Assembly (NCBI RefSeq): GCF_015182285.1
Contig: NZ_PRDM01000002.1
Location: forward strand, 434,001 to 498,000
Reading direction: 5' to 3'
From: Flavobacterium hungaricum
Lineage (GTDB): Bacteria > Bacteroidota > Bacteroidia > Flavobacteriales > Flavobacteriaceae
DNA length: 64,000 bases
The notes below the pieces were generated by a model. It saw only the letters and a program-made list of their open reading frames with translations, was not told where the DNA came from and did no database searches. The position numbers were made by a program, and so were the translations under genes. Shown here piece after piece: positions 46,649-55,782 of this stretch; position 1 is the first letter of the stretch, and the number at the start of each line of letters is the position of its first letter.

Positions 46649-46768
46649 CGTATTTGTAAGATCAAAATACGCAATCGTTATTTTTTTTAACATTTAACAC
46701 TTAAAATGTGTATTATGTTTATTTTTTTTACTAAAATTGGGCTCTTTTTATATTTAAAATAATTTATA

Positions 46769-48940
46769 ATGAATACAAGTAAAATTACTCTAGTTCTTTT
46801 ATTTTTGGTTACAGCCGTTTTTGGACAGCAAAAGATAACTGTCGAGAGCATTTTTGGCGGTGTTTTTCGTGCGGAAGGCATGGATGAACTGCAATCGTTA
46901 AAAAATACAGACCAATATACGGTGTTGAATGTAGATCAGGCGAGCAGAAGTATGCAGATTGGACTTTATGATTTTGCTACATTAAAAAAGGTTACCAATT
47001 TAATTGACACTAAGGAGTATAAAGAGCTTTCTGACGGAATCGACAGCTATACTTTTGATGCGACAGAAAAAAAGATTTTGATTGCTTGTAATACAAATCA
47101 AATTTTCCGCCACTCTTTTACTGCAGATTATTTTCTATATGATATTGCTTCAAAAAAGTTAACAAAATTGGTTGACTTTCAAATTCAAGAACCAACTTTT
47201 TCTCCAGACGGAACAAAAATCGCTTACGCAAGAGAAAACAATTTATATGTTTATGATGTTGCATCAAAAAAATCGACTGCAGTTACAACAGATGGAAAGA
47301 AAAACGCGGTTATAAATGGGATTACGGACTGGGTTTATGAGGAAGAATTTGCATTTGTTCGCGCTTTTGACTGGAGTAAAGACAGCAAAAAACTAGCTTA
47401 TATCCGTTTTGACGAAAGTCAGGTTCCAGAATTTTCAATGTCTATTTTCCAAAAAGATTTATACCCTAAAATCGAGACATTTAAATATCCAAAAGCAGGA
47501 GAAAAAAACTCAGAGGTTTCTTTACATATTTATGACGTAGCAGCAAATGCTGCTAAAAAAGTAAATTTAGGAAATTATAATGATTTCTATATCGCAAGAT
47601 TACAATGGACAAATGATGCGAATGTATTATCTGCTCAGGTTTTAAACCGACACCAGGATAATCTTGATATACTATTTGTAGACGGTACAACTGCCGCTGC
47701 AAAAGTAGTTTTGAATGAAAAAGACAAAGCTTACGTTGATGTAACAGATAATTTGACTTTCTTAAAAGACAACAGTTTTATCTGGACGAGCGAAAAAGAC
47801 GGTTTTAATCATATTTATGTATATGATAAAACAGGAAAACTTAAAAATCAGGTTACTAAAGGAAACTGGGAAGTAACTTCATACTACGGTTTCGACGAAA
47901 AAACAAAAACTATTTTCTACCAATCTACAGAAAATGGTTCTATTATCAGAGATATCTACAGAATTGGTTTGGACGGAAAAAACAAACTGCGTTTAACTCA
48001 AAAAACGGGAACAAATAAGGCAACCTTCAGTCCTAATTTTCAATATTTCATCAATACATTCTCCAGTGCTTCACAGCCTACAATTTATACTTTAAACGAA
48101 GCTAAGGCTGGAAAAGAAGTTAAGGTAATTGAAGATAATAAAGGACTTGCAGATAAATTAAAAGCATATAACTTGCCGGCAAAAGAGTTTTTTGTTTTGA
48201 AAACAGCAAAAGGAAACGAATTGAACGCTTGGATTATGAAGCCAAAAGATTTTGATCCTTCAAAAAAGTATCCGGTATTTATGATTCAGTATTCTGGTCC
48301 AGGATCACAGCAAGTAGTGAACGGATGGGGAAGCTCTAATGAATATTGGTTCATGATGCTGACGCAGCAAGGTTATATTGTAGCTTGTGTTGATGGAAGA
48401 GGAACTGGTTATAAAGGGGCTGATTTTAAAAAAGTAACGCAATTACAATTAGGTAAATACGAAGTTGAAGATCAAATTGATGCTGCTAAAGTGATTGGAG
48501 CATATCCTTATGTTGATGCTTCTAGAATTGGAATCTGGGGCTGGAGTTATGGAGGTTTCATGGCTTCTAACTGTATCTTTCAAGGAAATGATGTTTTCAA
48601 AATGGCAATCGCTGTGGCACCGGTAACCAACTGGCGTTTTTATGACAGCGTTTATACAGAGAGATACATGCAGACACCACAGGAAAATCCAAGCGGTTAT
48701 GATCAAAACTCCCCGATTAATCATGTTGAAAAATTGAAAGGTAAGTTTTTATTAATTCACGGAAGTGCAGACGATAACGTACATGTTCAGAATTCAATGC
48801 AGATGATGGAAGCTTTAATTCAGTCGAATAAACAATTTGATTCTCAAATTTATCCAGATAAAAACCACGGTATTTATGGTGGTGCAACCAGAATTCAGCT
48901 TTATAATAAAATGAGTAATTTTATTAAGGAAAATTTATAA
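46769..48940 (+). CDS. dipeptidyl peptidase IV (S9 family)
   Basis: Periplasmic or surface serine protease of 723 residues that removes X-Pro dipeptides from peptide N-termini. Signal peptide (LVLLFLVTAVFGQ), beta-propeller (about 30-470) with the DPP4 Glu motif DWVYEEEF (about 190), then alpha/beta hydrolase domain. The catalytic triad by motif is S593 (GWSYGG), D668 (HGSADDNVH) and H700 (DKNHGIYGG), with a 32-residue Asp-His spacing as in DPP4. It heads a cluster with three peptide transporters, so products are probably imported there. Confidence 0.95.
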   Translation: MNTSKITLVLLFLVTAVFGQQKITVESIFGGVFRAEGMDELQSLKNTDQYTVLNVDQASRSMQIGLYDFATLKKVTNLIDTKEYKELSDGIDSYTFDATEKKILIACNTNQIFRHSFTADYFLYDIASKKLTKLVDFQIQEPTFSPDGTKIAYARENNLYVYDVASKKSTAVTTDGKKNAVINGITDWVYEEEFAFVRAFDWSKDSKKLAYIRFDESQVPEFSMSIFQKDLYPKIETFKYPKAGEKNSEVSLHIYDVAANAAKKVNLGNYNDFYIARLQWTNDANVLSAQVLNRHQDNLDILFVDGTTAAAKVVLNEKDKAYVDVTDNLTFLKDNSFIWTSEKDGFNHIYVYDKTGKLKNQVTKGNWEVTSYYGFDEKTKTIFYQSTENGSIIRDIYRIGLDGKNKLRLTQKTGTNKATFSPNFQYFINTFSSASQPTIYTLNEAKAGKEVKVIEDNKGLADKLKAYNLPAKEFFVLKTAKGNELNAWIMKPKDFDPSKKYPVFMIQYSGPGSQQVVNGWGSSNEYWFMMLTQQGYIVACVDGRGTGYKGADFKKVTQLQLGKYEVEDQIDAAKVIGAYPYVDASRIGIWGWSYGGFMASNCIFQGNDVFKMAIAVAPVTNWRFYDSVYTERYMQTPQENPSGYDQNSPINHVEKLKGKFLLIHGSADDNVHVQNSMQMMEALIQSNKQFDSQIYPDKNHGIYGGATRIQLYNKMSNFIKENL

Positions 48941-48976
48941 TCTAAAAACTTAATCTAAAATTAAATAACAACAAAT

Positions 48977-50653
48977 ATGGTAGAAACTCAAGTAAAATCA
49001 GGGCATCCAAAAGGACTTTGGGTATTGTTTGGAACGGAGATGTGGGAGAGGTTCAATTTTTATGGAATGCGGGCGCTATTGACTTTATTTTTAGTAAACT
49101 CTTTACTAATGAAAGAAGAAGAAGCTTCGTTGATTTATGGTGGTTTTCTTGGGCTTTGTTATTTAACTCCAATGTTGGGAGGTTTTGTTGCCGATCGTTT
49201 TTTAGGAAACAGAAATTGTATCTTATTAGGCGGATTATTAATGGCAATTGGACAAATGTTACTGTTTACTAGCGGCAGTATTTTTGAATCTAATCTAGAA
49301 TTGGCAAAAATCATTATGTACTCTGCGTTAGGGGTAATCGTTTTTGGTAACGGATTTTTCAAACCAAACATTTCAAGTATGGTGGGAAGTTTGTATCCAA
49401 AACAAGAAAAAACGAAATTGGATACCGCTTTTACGATTTTCTACATGGGAATCAACATTGGGGCATTTTTAGGACAGTCTATTTGTCCGTTATTAGGTGA
49501 CGTTAAAGATGCTGGCGGTATTAGAGATATTCATGCTTTTAGATGGGGATTCATGGCGGCTTCTGCGGCAATGCTTATAGGAACTGTTTTGTTTTATTTC
49601 CTTAAAAATAAATATGTAGTTTCTCCAGAAGGAAGACCATTAGGAGGTTTGCCATCTAAAAACGTTGCAGAAGATTTTGAAGAAGGCGAAGCACAAACGG
49701 CTAATTTTTCTAATAAATCTTTGATGATTGCAGGAATTGCATTTGTTGCGTTAGGATTCTTTTTTCATTACGCTGTAGGTCAGAATTTAATTTATACGTT
49801 GATTTATTCAAGCGGTATAGCACTTGCGGGATTAATTATCTCGGATACATCTTTAACTAAAATCGAAAGAGATAGAATTATTGTAATTTATATTGTTTCG
49901 TTCTTTATTATTTTCTTCTGGGCGGCGTTTGAGCAGGCAGGTTCTTCTTTGACTTTTATTGCCGATAACCAAACAGACAGGCATTTCTTCGGATGGTTAA
50001 TGCCTCCATCGATGGTTCAAATTTTTAACGGACTTTTTGTTGTGGCTTTAGCGGTGCCTTTTAGCGTGCTTTGGGATACGTTAAGAGCAAAAGGAAAAGA
50101 GCCGATTTCACCAGTAAAATTAGCAGTTGGATTAGTAGTAATTTCTATTAGTTTCCTTATGATTGCAACTCAGGTTTCTTATATTGGAACTTCTGGATTG
50201 TTATTAGTAAAATGGCTTATCTTATTATATTTCTTAAATACCTGTGCTGAGTTATGTTTATCTCCAATTGGTTTGTCTCTGGTAGGTAAATTATCGCCAA
50301 AACGTTTCGCTTCATTATTATACGGAGTATTCTTTTTGTCTAACGCATCAGGATATGCTTTAGGAGGAACTTTAGGTTCTATCCTTCCGGCTACTGGAGA
50401 TAAATTTGCAAAAGCAAAAGAATTAGGAATCGATCTTCAGGCGGTTTTAGATAAAGCAGTGACGCCTACAGCAGAACAGTTACTATTATTAGAAAAACAT
50501 CAAATCAGCTCGCAAAATCCTGTTTTTGCAGGATTCGAAATTCATAACTTATACGAGTTCTTTATGGTATTTGTGGTTCTTACAGGTATCGCGGCGGTTT
50601 TATTGTTTGCATTAACACCTCTTTTGAAAAAAATGATGCACGGAGTTCGTTAA
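48977..50653 (+). CDS. POT/PTR family di-/tripeptide transporter (copy 1)
   Basis: A proton-coupled oligopeptide symporter of 558 residues with about 13-14 helices. The motif EMWERFNFYG in helix 1 (the ExxERFxYY proton-coupling motif), GGFVADRFLGNR in loop 2-3 and FGNGFFKPNIS in helix 4 identify the family. It begins 36 bases after the DPP IV stop. A terminator follows it, so copies 2 and 3 form a second transcript or a read-through extension. Confidence 0.93.
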   Translation: MVETQVKSGHPKGLWVLFGTEMWERFNFYGMRALLTLFLVNSLLMKEEEASLIYGGFLGLCYLTPMLGGFVADRFLGNRNCILLGGLLMAIGQMLLFTSGSIFESNLELAKIIMYSALGVIVFGNGFFKPNISSMVGSLYPKQEKTKLDTAFTIFYMGINIGAFLGQSICPLLGDVKDAGGIRDIHAFRWGFMAASAAMLIGTVLFYFLKNKYVVSPEGRPLGGLPSKNVAEDFEEGEAQTANFSNKSLMIAGIAFVALGFFFHYAVGQNLIYTLIYSSGIALAGLIISDTSLTKIERDRIIVIYIVSFFIIFFWAAFEQAGSSLTFIADNQTDRHFFGWLMPPSMVQIFNGLFVVALAVPFSVLWDTLRAKGKEPISPVKLAVGLVVISISFLMIATQVSYIGTSGLLLVKWLILLYFLNTCAELCLSPIGLSLVGKLSPKRFASLLYGVFFLSNASGYALGGTLGSILPATGDKFAKAKELGIDLQAVLDKAVTPTAEQLLLLEKHQISSQNPVFAGFEIHNLYEFFMVFVVLTGIAAVLLFALTPLLKKMMHGVR

Positions 50654-50670
50654 ACCCTGCAGTTCTATAT

Positions 50671-50709
50671 AATTACCTATTCAATTTATTTGGATAGGTA
50701 ATTTTTTTA
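50671..50709 (+). terminator. terminator between POT copies 1 and 2
   Basis: AATTACCTAT (50671-50680) and ATAGGTAATT (50694-50703) form a 10-bp stem, followed by a T-run. Confidence 0.82.
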
Positions 50710-50718
50710 ATTATAAGT

Positions 50719-52386
50719 ATGTTTTTTATGTGGAAGAATCATCCAAAAGCACTGTCTTTTTTATTTTTATCAGAGATGTGGGAGCGTTTCGGTTATTATC
50801 TTATGATCGGAATCTTTACGCTTTACTTAAAAGATGTTGAGACAGGTTTTGCCATGACAGAGAAAGAAGCATCTGATTTGTATGGTACTTTTATTGCGCT
50901 TGTATTTTTTACGCCTTTTATTGGAGGTCTGGTTGCGGATCGATATTTAGGATATAAAAATTCAATCATTCTGGGCGGATTGATGATGGGGGCAGGTTAT
51001 TTCCTGATGGGCGTTCACAACTTGACGGTATTGTATATCGCGATGACGCTGGTAATCATTGGTAACGGATTTTTTAAACCTAATATTTCGACACTTCTAG
51101 GGAATTTTTACGACGAAGAAAAGTATAGAGAAAAGAAAGATGAAGGATACAATATCTTTTACATGGGAATTAATGTTGGAGGTTTTATCTGTAATTTCTT
51201 TGGAGCTGCTTTACAAATTCTTTTAGGATGGCATTACGCATTTATGGCGGCCGGTATAGGAATGTTTATCGGTGTAATTGTGTTTCTTATGGGAACAAAA
51301 CACTATGGTAATAAAACAGAAAAGAAAGGTATTAAGGAAGGCGATATGCCGTTTTCAAAAATAGTTTTGTATATCCTTGTCCCGTCTATTGTATTTGGAG
51401 TAATTGGGTGGTTGATAAAAGGAGTACAGTCTGAGGTAAACGTAGACAGTTCTATTTTTGGTTCTGACAGTACAGACGCTTTTATTTTTGCTTGTATTCC
51501 GGTAGTTTATTTTTACGGAAGTTTATACTTTAAAGCAAAAATTGAGGAAAAAAGACAAATAGGAGCACTTCTTTCTATTTTTGCAGTTGTTATTTTGTTT
51601 TGGGCAGTTTTTAAATTGAACGGTTCAGCCTTAACAACTTGGGCAGACCGATATACAGACAGAGAAATTACCGGAACAACACAAACGGTTTTTAGTAGTT
51701 TGAAGCTGGCAAAAGAAGTAGAATATAAAAAAGGCCCGACTGAATTGTACGATGATGCTTTTAGACTGCAAAAAAAGAATGGAGAAGTTTTAAAAACAGT
51801 TGATTATCCGGTTTATTTTAGAAATGTTGCCGATGATAAAAAACCTGAAACAGGTTCAAAAATTTCTATTTGGGCTACTAATTTAAGTCAGTCCATAAAT
51901 CCGGGCTGGGTTATTATATTAACACCTTTGGTAGTGGCATTTTTTACTTTTTTGCGCAGCAGAAGAAAGGAGCCAAGTACACCAGTAAAAATTGCATTCG
52001 GACTTTTGATTTCGGCATTATCTGTGTTGATAATGATTGCAGCTGTTCATGTTGGAAATAATGGTTCTGAAAAAGTTTCTGTTTGGTGGCTCGTAGCTAA
52101 TTATGGAGTAATAACAATCGGAGAGTTGTTTTTGAGCCCGATGGGATTGTCGATTGTGTCAAAATTATCACCTAAAAATATTACTGCATTAATGATGGGG
52201 GGCTGGTTCTTGTCTACATCAATAGGTAATAAATTAAGTGGCGTTCTGGCAAGTATGTGGGATCAATACGATCACAAAGCAAACTTTTTTTGGGTTAATT
52301 TTGCCTTGCTGCTTTTTGCGACAATATTAATGTTCGCTTTGTTGAAAAAATTAAATAAAGTGATGAAAGATCACGGTATCAATTAA
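50719..52386 (+). CDS. POT/PTR family peptide transporter (copy 2)
   Basis: This 555-residue protein has the POT motifs EMWERFGYYLM, GGLVADRYLGYK and GNGFFKPNIS. It differs from the other two by a hydrophilic stretch of about 75 residues (about 320-395, DREITGTTQ.. to ..SISINPGW region) between central helices, which would lie outside the membrane. Helix 1 is YYLMIGIF rather than FYGMRGV, hinting at a different specificity. Begins 10 bases after the terminator of copy 1 and ends 4 bases before copy 3. Confidence 0.9.
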   Translation: MFFMWKNHPKALSFLFLSEMWERFGYYLMIGIFTLYLKDVETGFAMTEKEASDLYGTFIALVFFTPFIGGLVADRYLGYKNSIILGGLMMGAGYFLMGVHNLTVLYIAMTLVIIGNGFFKPNISTLLGNFYDEEKYREKKDEGYNIFYMGINVGGFICNFFGAALQILLGWHYAFMAAGIGMFIGVIVFLMGTKHYGNKTEKKGIKEGDMPFSKIVLYILVPSIVFGVIGWLIKGVQSEVNVDSSIFGSDSTDAFIFACIPVVYFYGSLYFKAKIEEKRQIGALLSIFAVVILFWAVFKLNGSALTTWADRYTDREITGTTQTVFSSLKLAKEVEYKKGPTELYDDAFRLQKKNGEVLKTVDYPVYFRNVADDKKPETGSKISIWATNLSQSINPGWVIILTPLVVAFFTFLRSRRKEPSTPVKIAFGLLISALSVLIMIAAVHVGNNGSEKVSVWWLVANYGVITIGELFLSPMGLSIVSKLSPKNITALMMGGWFLSTSIGNKLSGVLASMWDQYDHKANFFWVNFALLLFATILMFALLKKLNKVMKDHGIN

Positions 52387-52390
52387 AAAT

Positions 52391-53875
52391 ATGAAACAAG
52401 AAATCACTTTAGAAGAAATTCAAAATTTTGAAGGCAAGTACCCAAAACAATTGTGGTATTTGTTTTTTGTTGAAATGTGGGAGCGTTTCTGCTTTTACGG
52501 AATGCGCGGCGTGCTTACAATATTTATGGTAGATCAGCTTTTTTTGAAGGAAGATCATGCCAATTTACAGTACGGTGCTATTCAGGCTTTTGTTTATGCG
52601 TTTACCTTTATTGGGGGTATTTTTGCAGATAAAGTTTTAGGATTTAAAAAGTCTCTGTTTTTTGGGGCAATTGTAATGATTCTGGGGAATCTTTTAATTG
52701 CTATTGCGCCGCACGATTTGTTTTATTACGGAATTGCCTTTTCTATTATAGGAACGGGATTCTTTAAACCAAACGTTTCTTCAATGGTTGGCGAATTATA
52801 CAAAGAAGAAGATGGAAGAAGAGATGCAGGTTACGGAATGTTTTATGCCGGGATTAATGTTGGAGGGCTTTTAGGGGGGGCTTTATGCGTTTATCTAGGG
52901 AAATACTATTCTTGGCAGTTGTGCTTTTTATCTGCAGCAGTGGTAATGTTTTTAGGTTTAATTACATTTTTGTTTACTAAGAAATATCTTGGACCGATTG
53001 GAGATTCTCCTTTATTAAATTTAGAAGCTGGAAAAAGAAAAATTCGCGAATTTGCAGTTTACGGATTGTCGCTTTTAAGCATTCCGTTGATTTACATAAT
53101 GGTAAAAAACACCGATTTTACCGATTATTTCATGTATACAATTGGTATTGTTGCGGTACTTTATTTTGTTTATGAGTTGTATAAACTGGGAGACATTAAA
53201 TTACAGAAAAAGCTTTTTGCTGCATTCTTGTTTGTGTTTTTCTATTTATTGTTTAATGCTATTTACGAACAGAGCGGTGGTTCTTTGTCTCTTTTTGCTA
53301 AAGATAATTTAGATGATAAATTGTTGTTTTTCAGTATTGATCCTAATATCATTAACAATAGTTCCAATACGTTCTTTGTCGTAGTTTTAAGTCCGCTTAT
53401 TGGTTTATTATGGATTTGGATGGGGAAAAGAAAAATAGAACCCAACACATTAATTAAATTCGGAATCGGGTTTTTGTTTCTGGCAGCTTCATTTTATATC
53501 TTTTATCTGACTCGATTTTTTGCAGATTCAAAAGGAATAGCTTCTTTAAATGTTTTTACATTTGCGTATTTAATCACAACCATAGGGGAGCTTTGTTTAG
53601 GGCCGATCGGAATGTCAATTATAACGAAACTTTCTCCAAAAAGATTGTTTGGAATGATGATGGGATTGTGGTTTTTGGCTGCCGCTTTCGGACAGTTATT
53701 TGCAGGTAAGTTAGGGGCAGAAATCTCCAGATCAAATACAGGAGGTTCTTTGGTTTCTAAACTGCAGTCGTATACAGAAGGTTATTATGAATTGGCATTA
53801 TATTCTTTGATAGCGGGAGTTATTTTAATTGCAATTTCACCACTTATTAAAAAATTAATGCAAGAAGTTAAATAA
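52391..53875 (+). CDS. POT/PTR family peptide transporter (copy 3)
   Basis: The shortest of the three POT proteins, 494 residues. Motifs: EMWERFCFYGMRG, GGIFADKVLGFK (with K for the usual R in the ADR motif) and GTGFFKPNVSSMVG. It has the compact form of the family, lacking the loop found in copy 2. Only 4 bases separate it from copy 2, so the two are co-translated. No terminator is seen after it. The thioredoxin-like gene starts 47 bases on. Confidence 0.9.
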   Translation: MKQEITLEEIQNFEGKYPKQLWYLFFVEMWERFCFYGMRGVLTIFMVDQLFLKEDHANLQYGAIQAFVYAFTFIGGIFADKVLGFKKSLFFGAIVMILGNLLIAIAPHDLFYYGIAFSIIGTGFFKPNVSSMVGELYKEEDGRRDAGYGMFYAGINVGGLLGGALCVYLGKYYSWQLCFLSAAVVMFLGLITFLFTKKYLGPIGDSPLLNLEAGKRKIREFAVYGLSLLSIPLIYIMVKNTDFTDYFMYTIGIVAVLYFVYELYKLGDIKLQKKLFAAFLFVFFYLLFNAIYEQSGGSLSLFAKDNLDDKLLFFSIDPNIINNSSNTFFVVVLSPLIGLLWIWMGKRKIEPNTLIKFGIGFLFLAASFYIFYLTRFFADSKGIASLNVFTFAYLITTIGELCLGPIGMSIITKLSPKRLFGMMMGLWFLAAAFGQLFAGKLGAEISRSNTGGSLVSKLQSYTEGYYELALYSLIAGVILIAISPLIKKLMQEVK

Positions 53876-53922
53876 TGTATTTGCAATCTGTTTTTGTTTA
53901 AATTTGTCGAAAATTACTTATT

Positions 53923-54393
53923 ATGAAAAAAATAATACTTATTGCTTTATTTTTAATTAGCGCAGTTTCAACAGTAAAGGCGCAGGAATTAAAATGGTAT
54001 ACCGATGTTAGAGAAGCGATTACGGTGAGTAATAAAGAACAAAAACCAATGTTGATGTTTTTTACAGGCAGTGATTGGTGCGGCTGGTGTATTCGTTTGC
54101 AGAATGAAGTTTTGAAAACGGACGAATTTAAAAAATGGGCGGCCAGCAATGTAATTTTAGTTGAATTAGATTACCCGCGAGCTGTAGCGCAGTCTCCTGA
54201 AATAAAAAACCAGAACAACGAATTGCAGCAAGCTTTCGGTATTCAGGGTTTTCCAACCGTTTTCTTTACAAGTGCTGAGTCTAAAGACGGAAAAATAAAT
54301 TTTAAAGGATTAGGAAAAACGGGTTACGTTGCCGGAGGTCCTACGGCTTGGCTGACAGTTGCCGAGGGAATAGTTCATCCAAAGAAATCGTAA
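53923..54393 (+). CDS. periplasmic thioredoxin-like protein with CGWC active site
   Basis: A 156-residue thioredoxin-fold protein with signal peptide (IALFLISAVSTVKAQ). The redox centre is C53-G-W-C56 in FTGSDWCGWCIR, and the cis-proline is P111 in IQGFPTVFF. It belongs to the thioredoxin_7/DsbD-gamma-like group and would reduce or exchange disulfides in periplasmic proteins. It heads a tandem array with two shorter relatives that lack the cysteines, and a terminator follows it. Confidence 0.88.
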   Translation: MKKIILIALFLISAVSTVKAQELKWYTDVREAITVSNKEQKPMLMFFTGSDWCGWCIRLQNEVLKTDEFKKWAASNVILVELDYPRAVAQSPEIKNQNNELQQAFGIQGFPTVFFTSAESKDGKINFKGLGKTGYVAGGPTAWLTVAEGIVHPKKS

Positions 54394-54421
54394 AATAAAA
54401 AAATAAATATTTTTAATGTAG

Positions 54422-54454
54422 AAACTCCTTACTTATCGTAAGGAGTTTTTTTTG
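54422..54454 (+). terminator. terminator after the CGWC thioredoxin gene
   Basis: AAACTCCTTAC and GTAAGGAGTTT (54422-54448) form a perfect 11-bp stem with a TTATC loop and a T-run. Confidence 0.9.
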
Positions 54455-54614
54455 TTTGGTAAGAAAAGTCTTTTGTTTGTTTTTGATGTTTGATTATTTG
54501 ATATTTTAATTACTGTAAAAAAACACATAATGTATTTTTTATGCCAATAAAAATTGGATAATTAAAATATAATGTTAATTTAGTCGTGCTAATCTAACCA
54601 AAACCAAATTTAGT

Positions 54615-55067
54615 ATGACTAAAAAACTACTTATCCTACTGTTCTTTTTAGGTTCATTTTTTATGCAGGCACAAACCTTAGCTTGGAGAACCAATATGAC
54701 TGATGCGATTGCTATAAGCAATGAAGAAAGAAAACCAATGTTGATTCTATTTACTGCCTCTGGAGTTTCAGACAATCTTCAGAATGAAATCTTTAAAACC
54801 CCTGATTTTGCTGTTTGGTCAAGAGATAATGTTGTTCTTGTAAAACTTGATTTATCTGATTCTTCTGCTTCGGAAGGAGACAGAGAACAAAATCTTAAAC
54901 TCAAAAATGCTTTTGGTGTTCAAGAACTTCCAGAAGTATGTTTTGCAATGGCATCTGTTAGAAAAAACAAAACTACTTTTAGCGCGCTTGGAAAAATTGC
55001 CTATAAGCCTGGTGGAGCAAAAGCTTGGATCGCAGAATCAAATTTGATCCTGCATCCTGTTGAATAA
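54615..55067 (+). CDS. secreted thioredoxin-fold protein lacking CxxC (paralogue A)
   Basis: A 150-residue signal-peptide protein (LLILLFFLGSFFMQAQ) clearly homologous to the upstream CGWC protein: AWRTNMTDAIAISNEERKPM aligns with KWYTDVREAITVSNKEQKPM. The active-site loop is TASGVSDNLQ with no cysteine. The cis-proline (P106) is kept, but three residues later a cysteine appears (ELPEVCFA, C109) that is absent upstream. A redox role of the usual kind is excluded; it may bind a partner or act through the single Cys. It ends at a terminator. Confidence 0.8.
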   Translation: MTKKLLILLFFLGSFFMQAQTLAWRTNMTDAIAISNEERKPMLILFTASGVSDNLQNEIFKTPDFAVWSRDNVVLVKLDLSDSSASEGDREQNLKLKNAFGVQELPEVCFAMASVRKNKTTFSALGKIAYKPGGAKAWIAESNLILHPVE

Positions 55068-55100
55068 ATTGTAACACAGTATTGCTTACAAGACATTCTG

Positions 55101-55131
55101 AATCTCTTCTTAATATTTGAGAAGAGATTTC
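55101..55131 (+). terminator. terminator after paralogue A
   Basis: AATCTCTTCT (55101-55110) and AGAAGAGATT (55120-55129) form a 10-bp stem followed by TCTTTG. Confidence 0.75.
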
Positions 55132-55328
55132 TTTGTTAATTAATGTTTTTTGTGTGCGAGAATATGATTTTTTAGGGCCAATATTTTTTTCATATTATTA
55201 AAAATTTAGCAAATTATTGAAGAATTCTATTTTTTGCAACGAATGTTAAATTTTTACTAATAAAATTTGTGATTTGATGATAATTTTGTGCTATTTTAGG
55301 CGAGTTAACTTAAATAAATCCAAATCGT

Positions 55329-55778
55329 ATGACCCAAAAATTACTTATCCTACTGTTTTTTTTAAGTTCTTTTTTTACAAATGCACAAAATTTGGTTTGG
55401 AAAACTGATATGAATGATGCTATTGTGATGTGTATGGAACAAAAAAAACCACTATTAATCTATTTTACGGGTGCTGGCGCACCGCAGAAAATGCAGACCG
55501 AAATTTTTAACACTCCAGATTTTGCAGTTTGGTCTCGTGATAATGTTATTCTAGTGAAATTAGATTTATCAGATCCTAATGTTTCTAACAATGTAATGGA
55601 GCAAAATGTGAGTTTGAAAAATGCATTTGGCGTTGATGAACTTCCACAAGTTTGTTTTGCTTTGGCAAATGTTAGAAAAGGAAAAACTACCTTTAACAAG
55701 ATTGGTTTGATGCCTTATAGACCTGGAGGCCCAAAAGGCTGGATTAAGGATTCTACATTGCTTTTAAACCCAGAATAA
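55329..55778 (+). CDS. secreted thioredoxin-fold protein lacking CxxC (paralogue B)
   Basis: A 149-residue sister of paralogue A (about two thirds of positions identical, e.g. NTPDFAVWSRDNV and KNAFGV.ELP.VCFA). The active-site loop is TGAGAPQKMQ, without cysteine; cis-Pro P106 and C109 match paralogue A, and an extra C35 lies near the N-terminus. Separate promoters are likely because a terminator lies between A and B. It runs convergently into comEC with only 4 bases between stop codons. Confidence 0.8.
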   Translation: MTQKLLILLFFLSSFFTNAQNLVWKTDMNDAIVMCMEQKKPLLIYFTGAGAPQKMQTEIFNTPDFAVWSRDNVILVKLDLSDPNVSNNVMEQNVSLKNAFGVDELPQVCFALANVRKGKTTFNKIGLMPYRPGGPKGWIKDSTLLLNPE

Positions 55779-55782
55779 TAAT

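Noticed and set aside
54615..55778. CxxC-less thioredoxins considered as pseudogenes
   Set aside because: Both frames are intact with signal peptides, keep the cis-proline and share a new cysteine, so selection seems to be acting.
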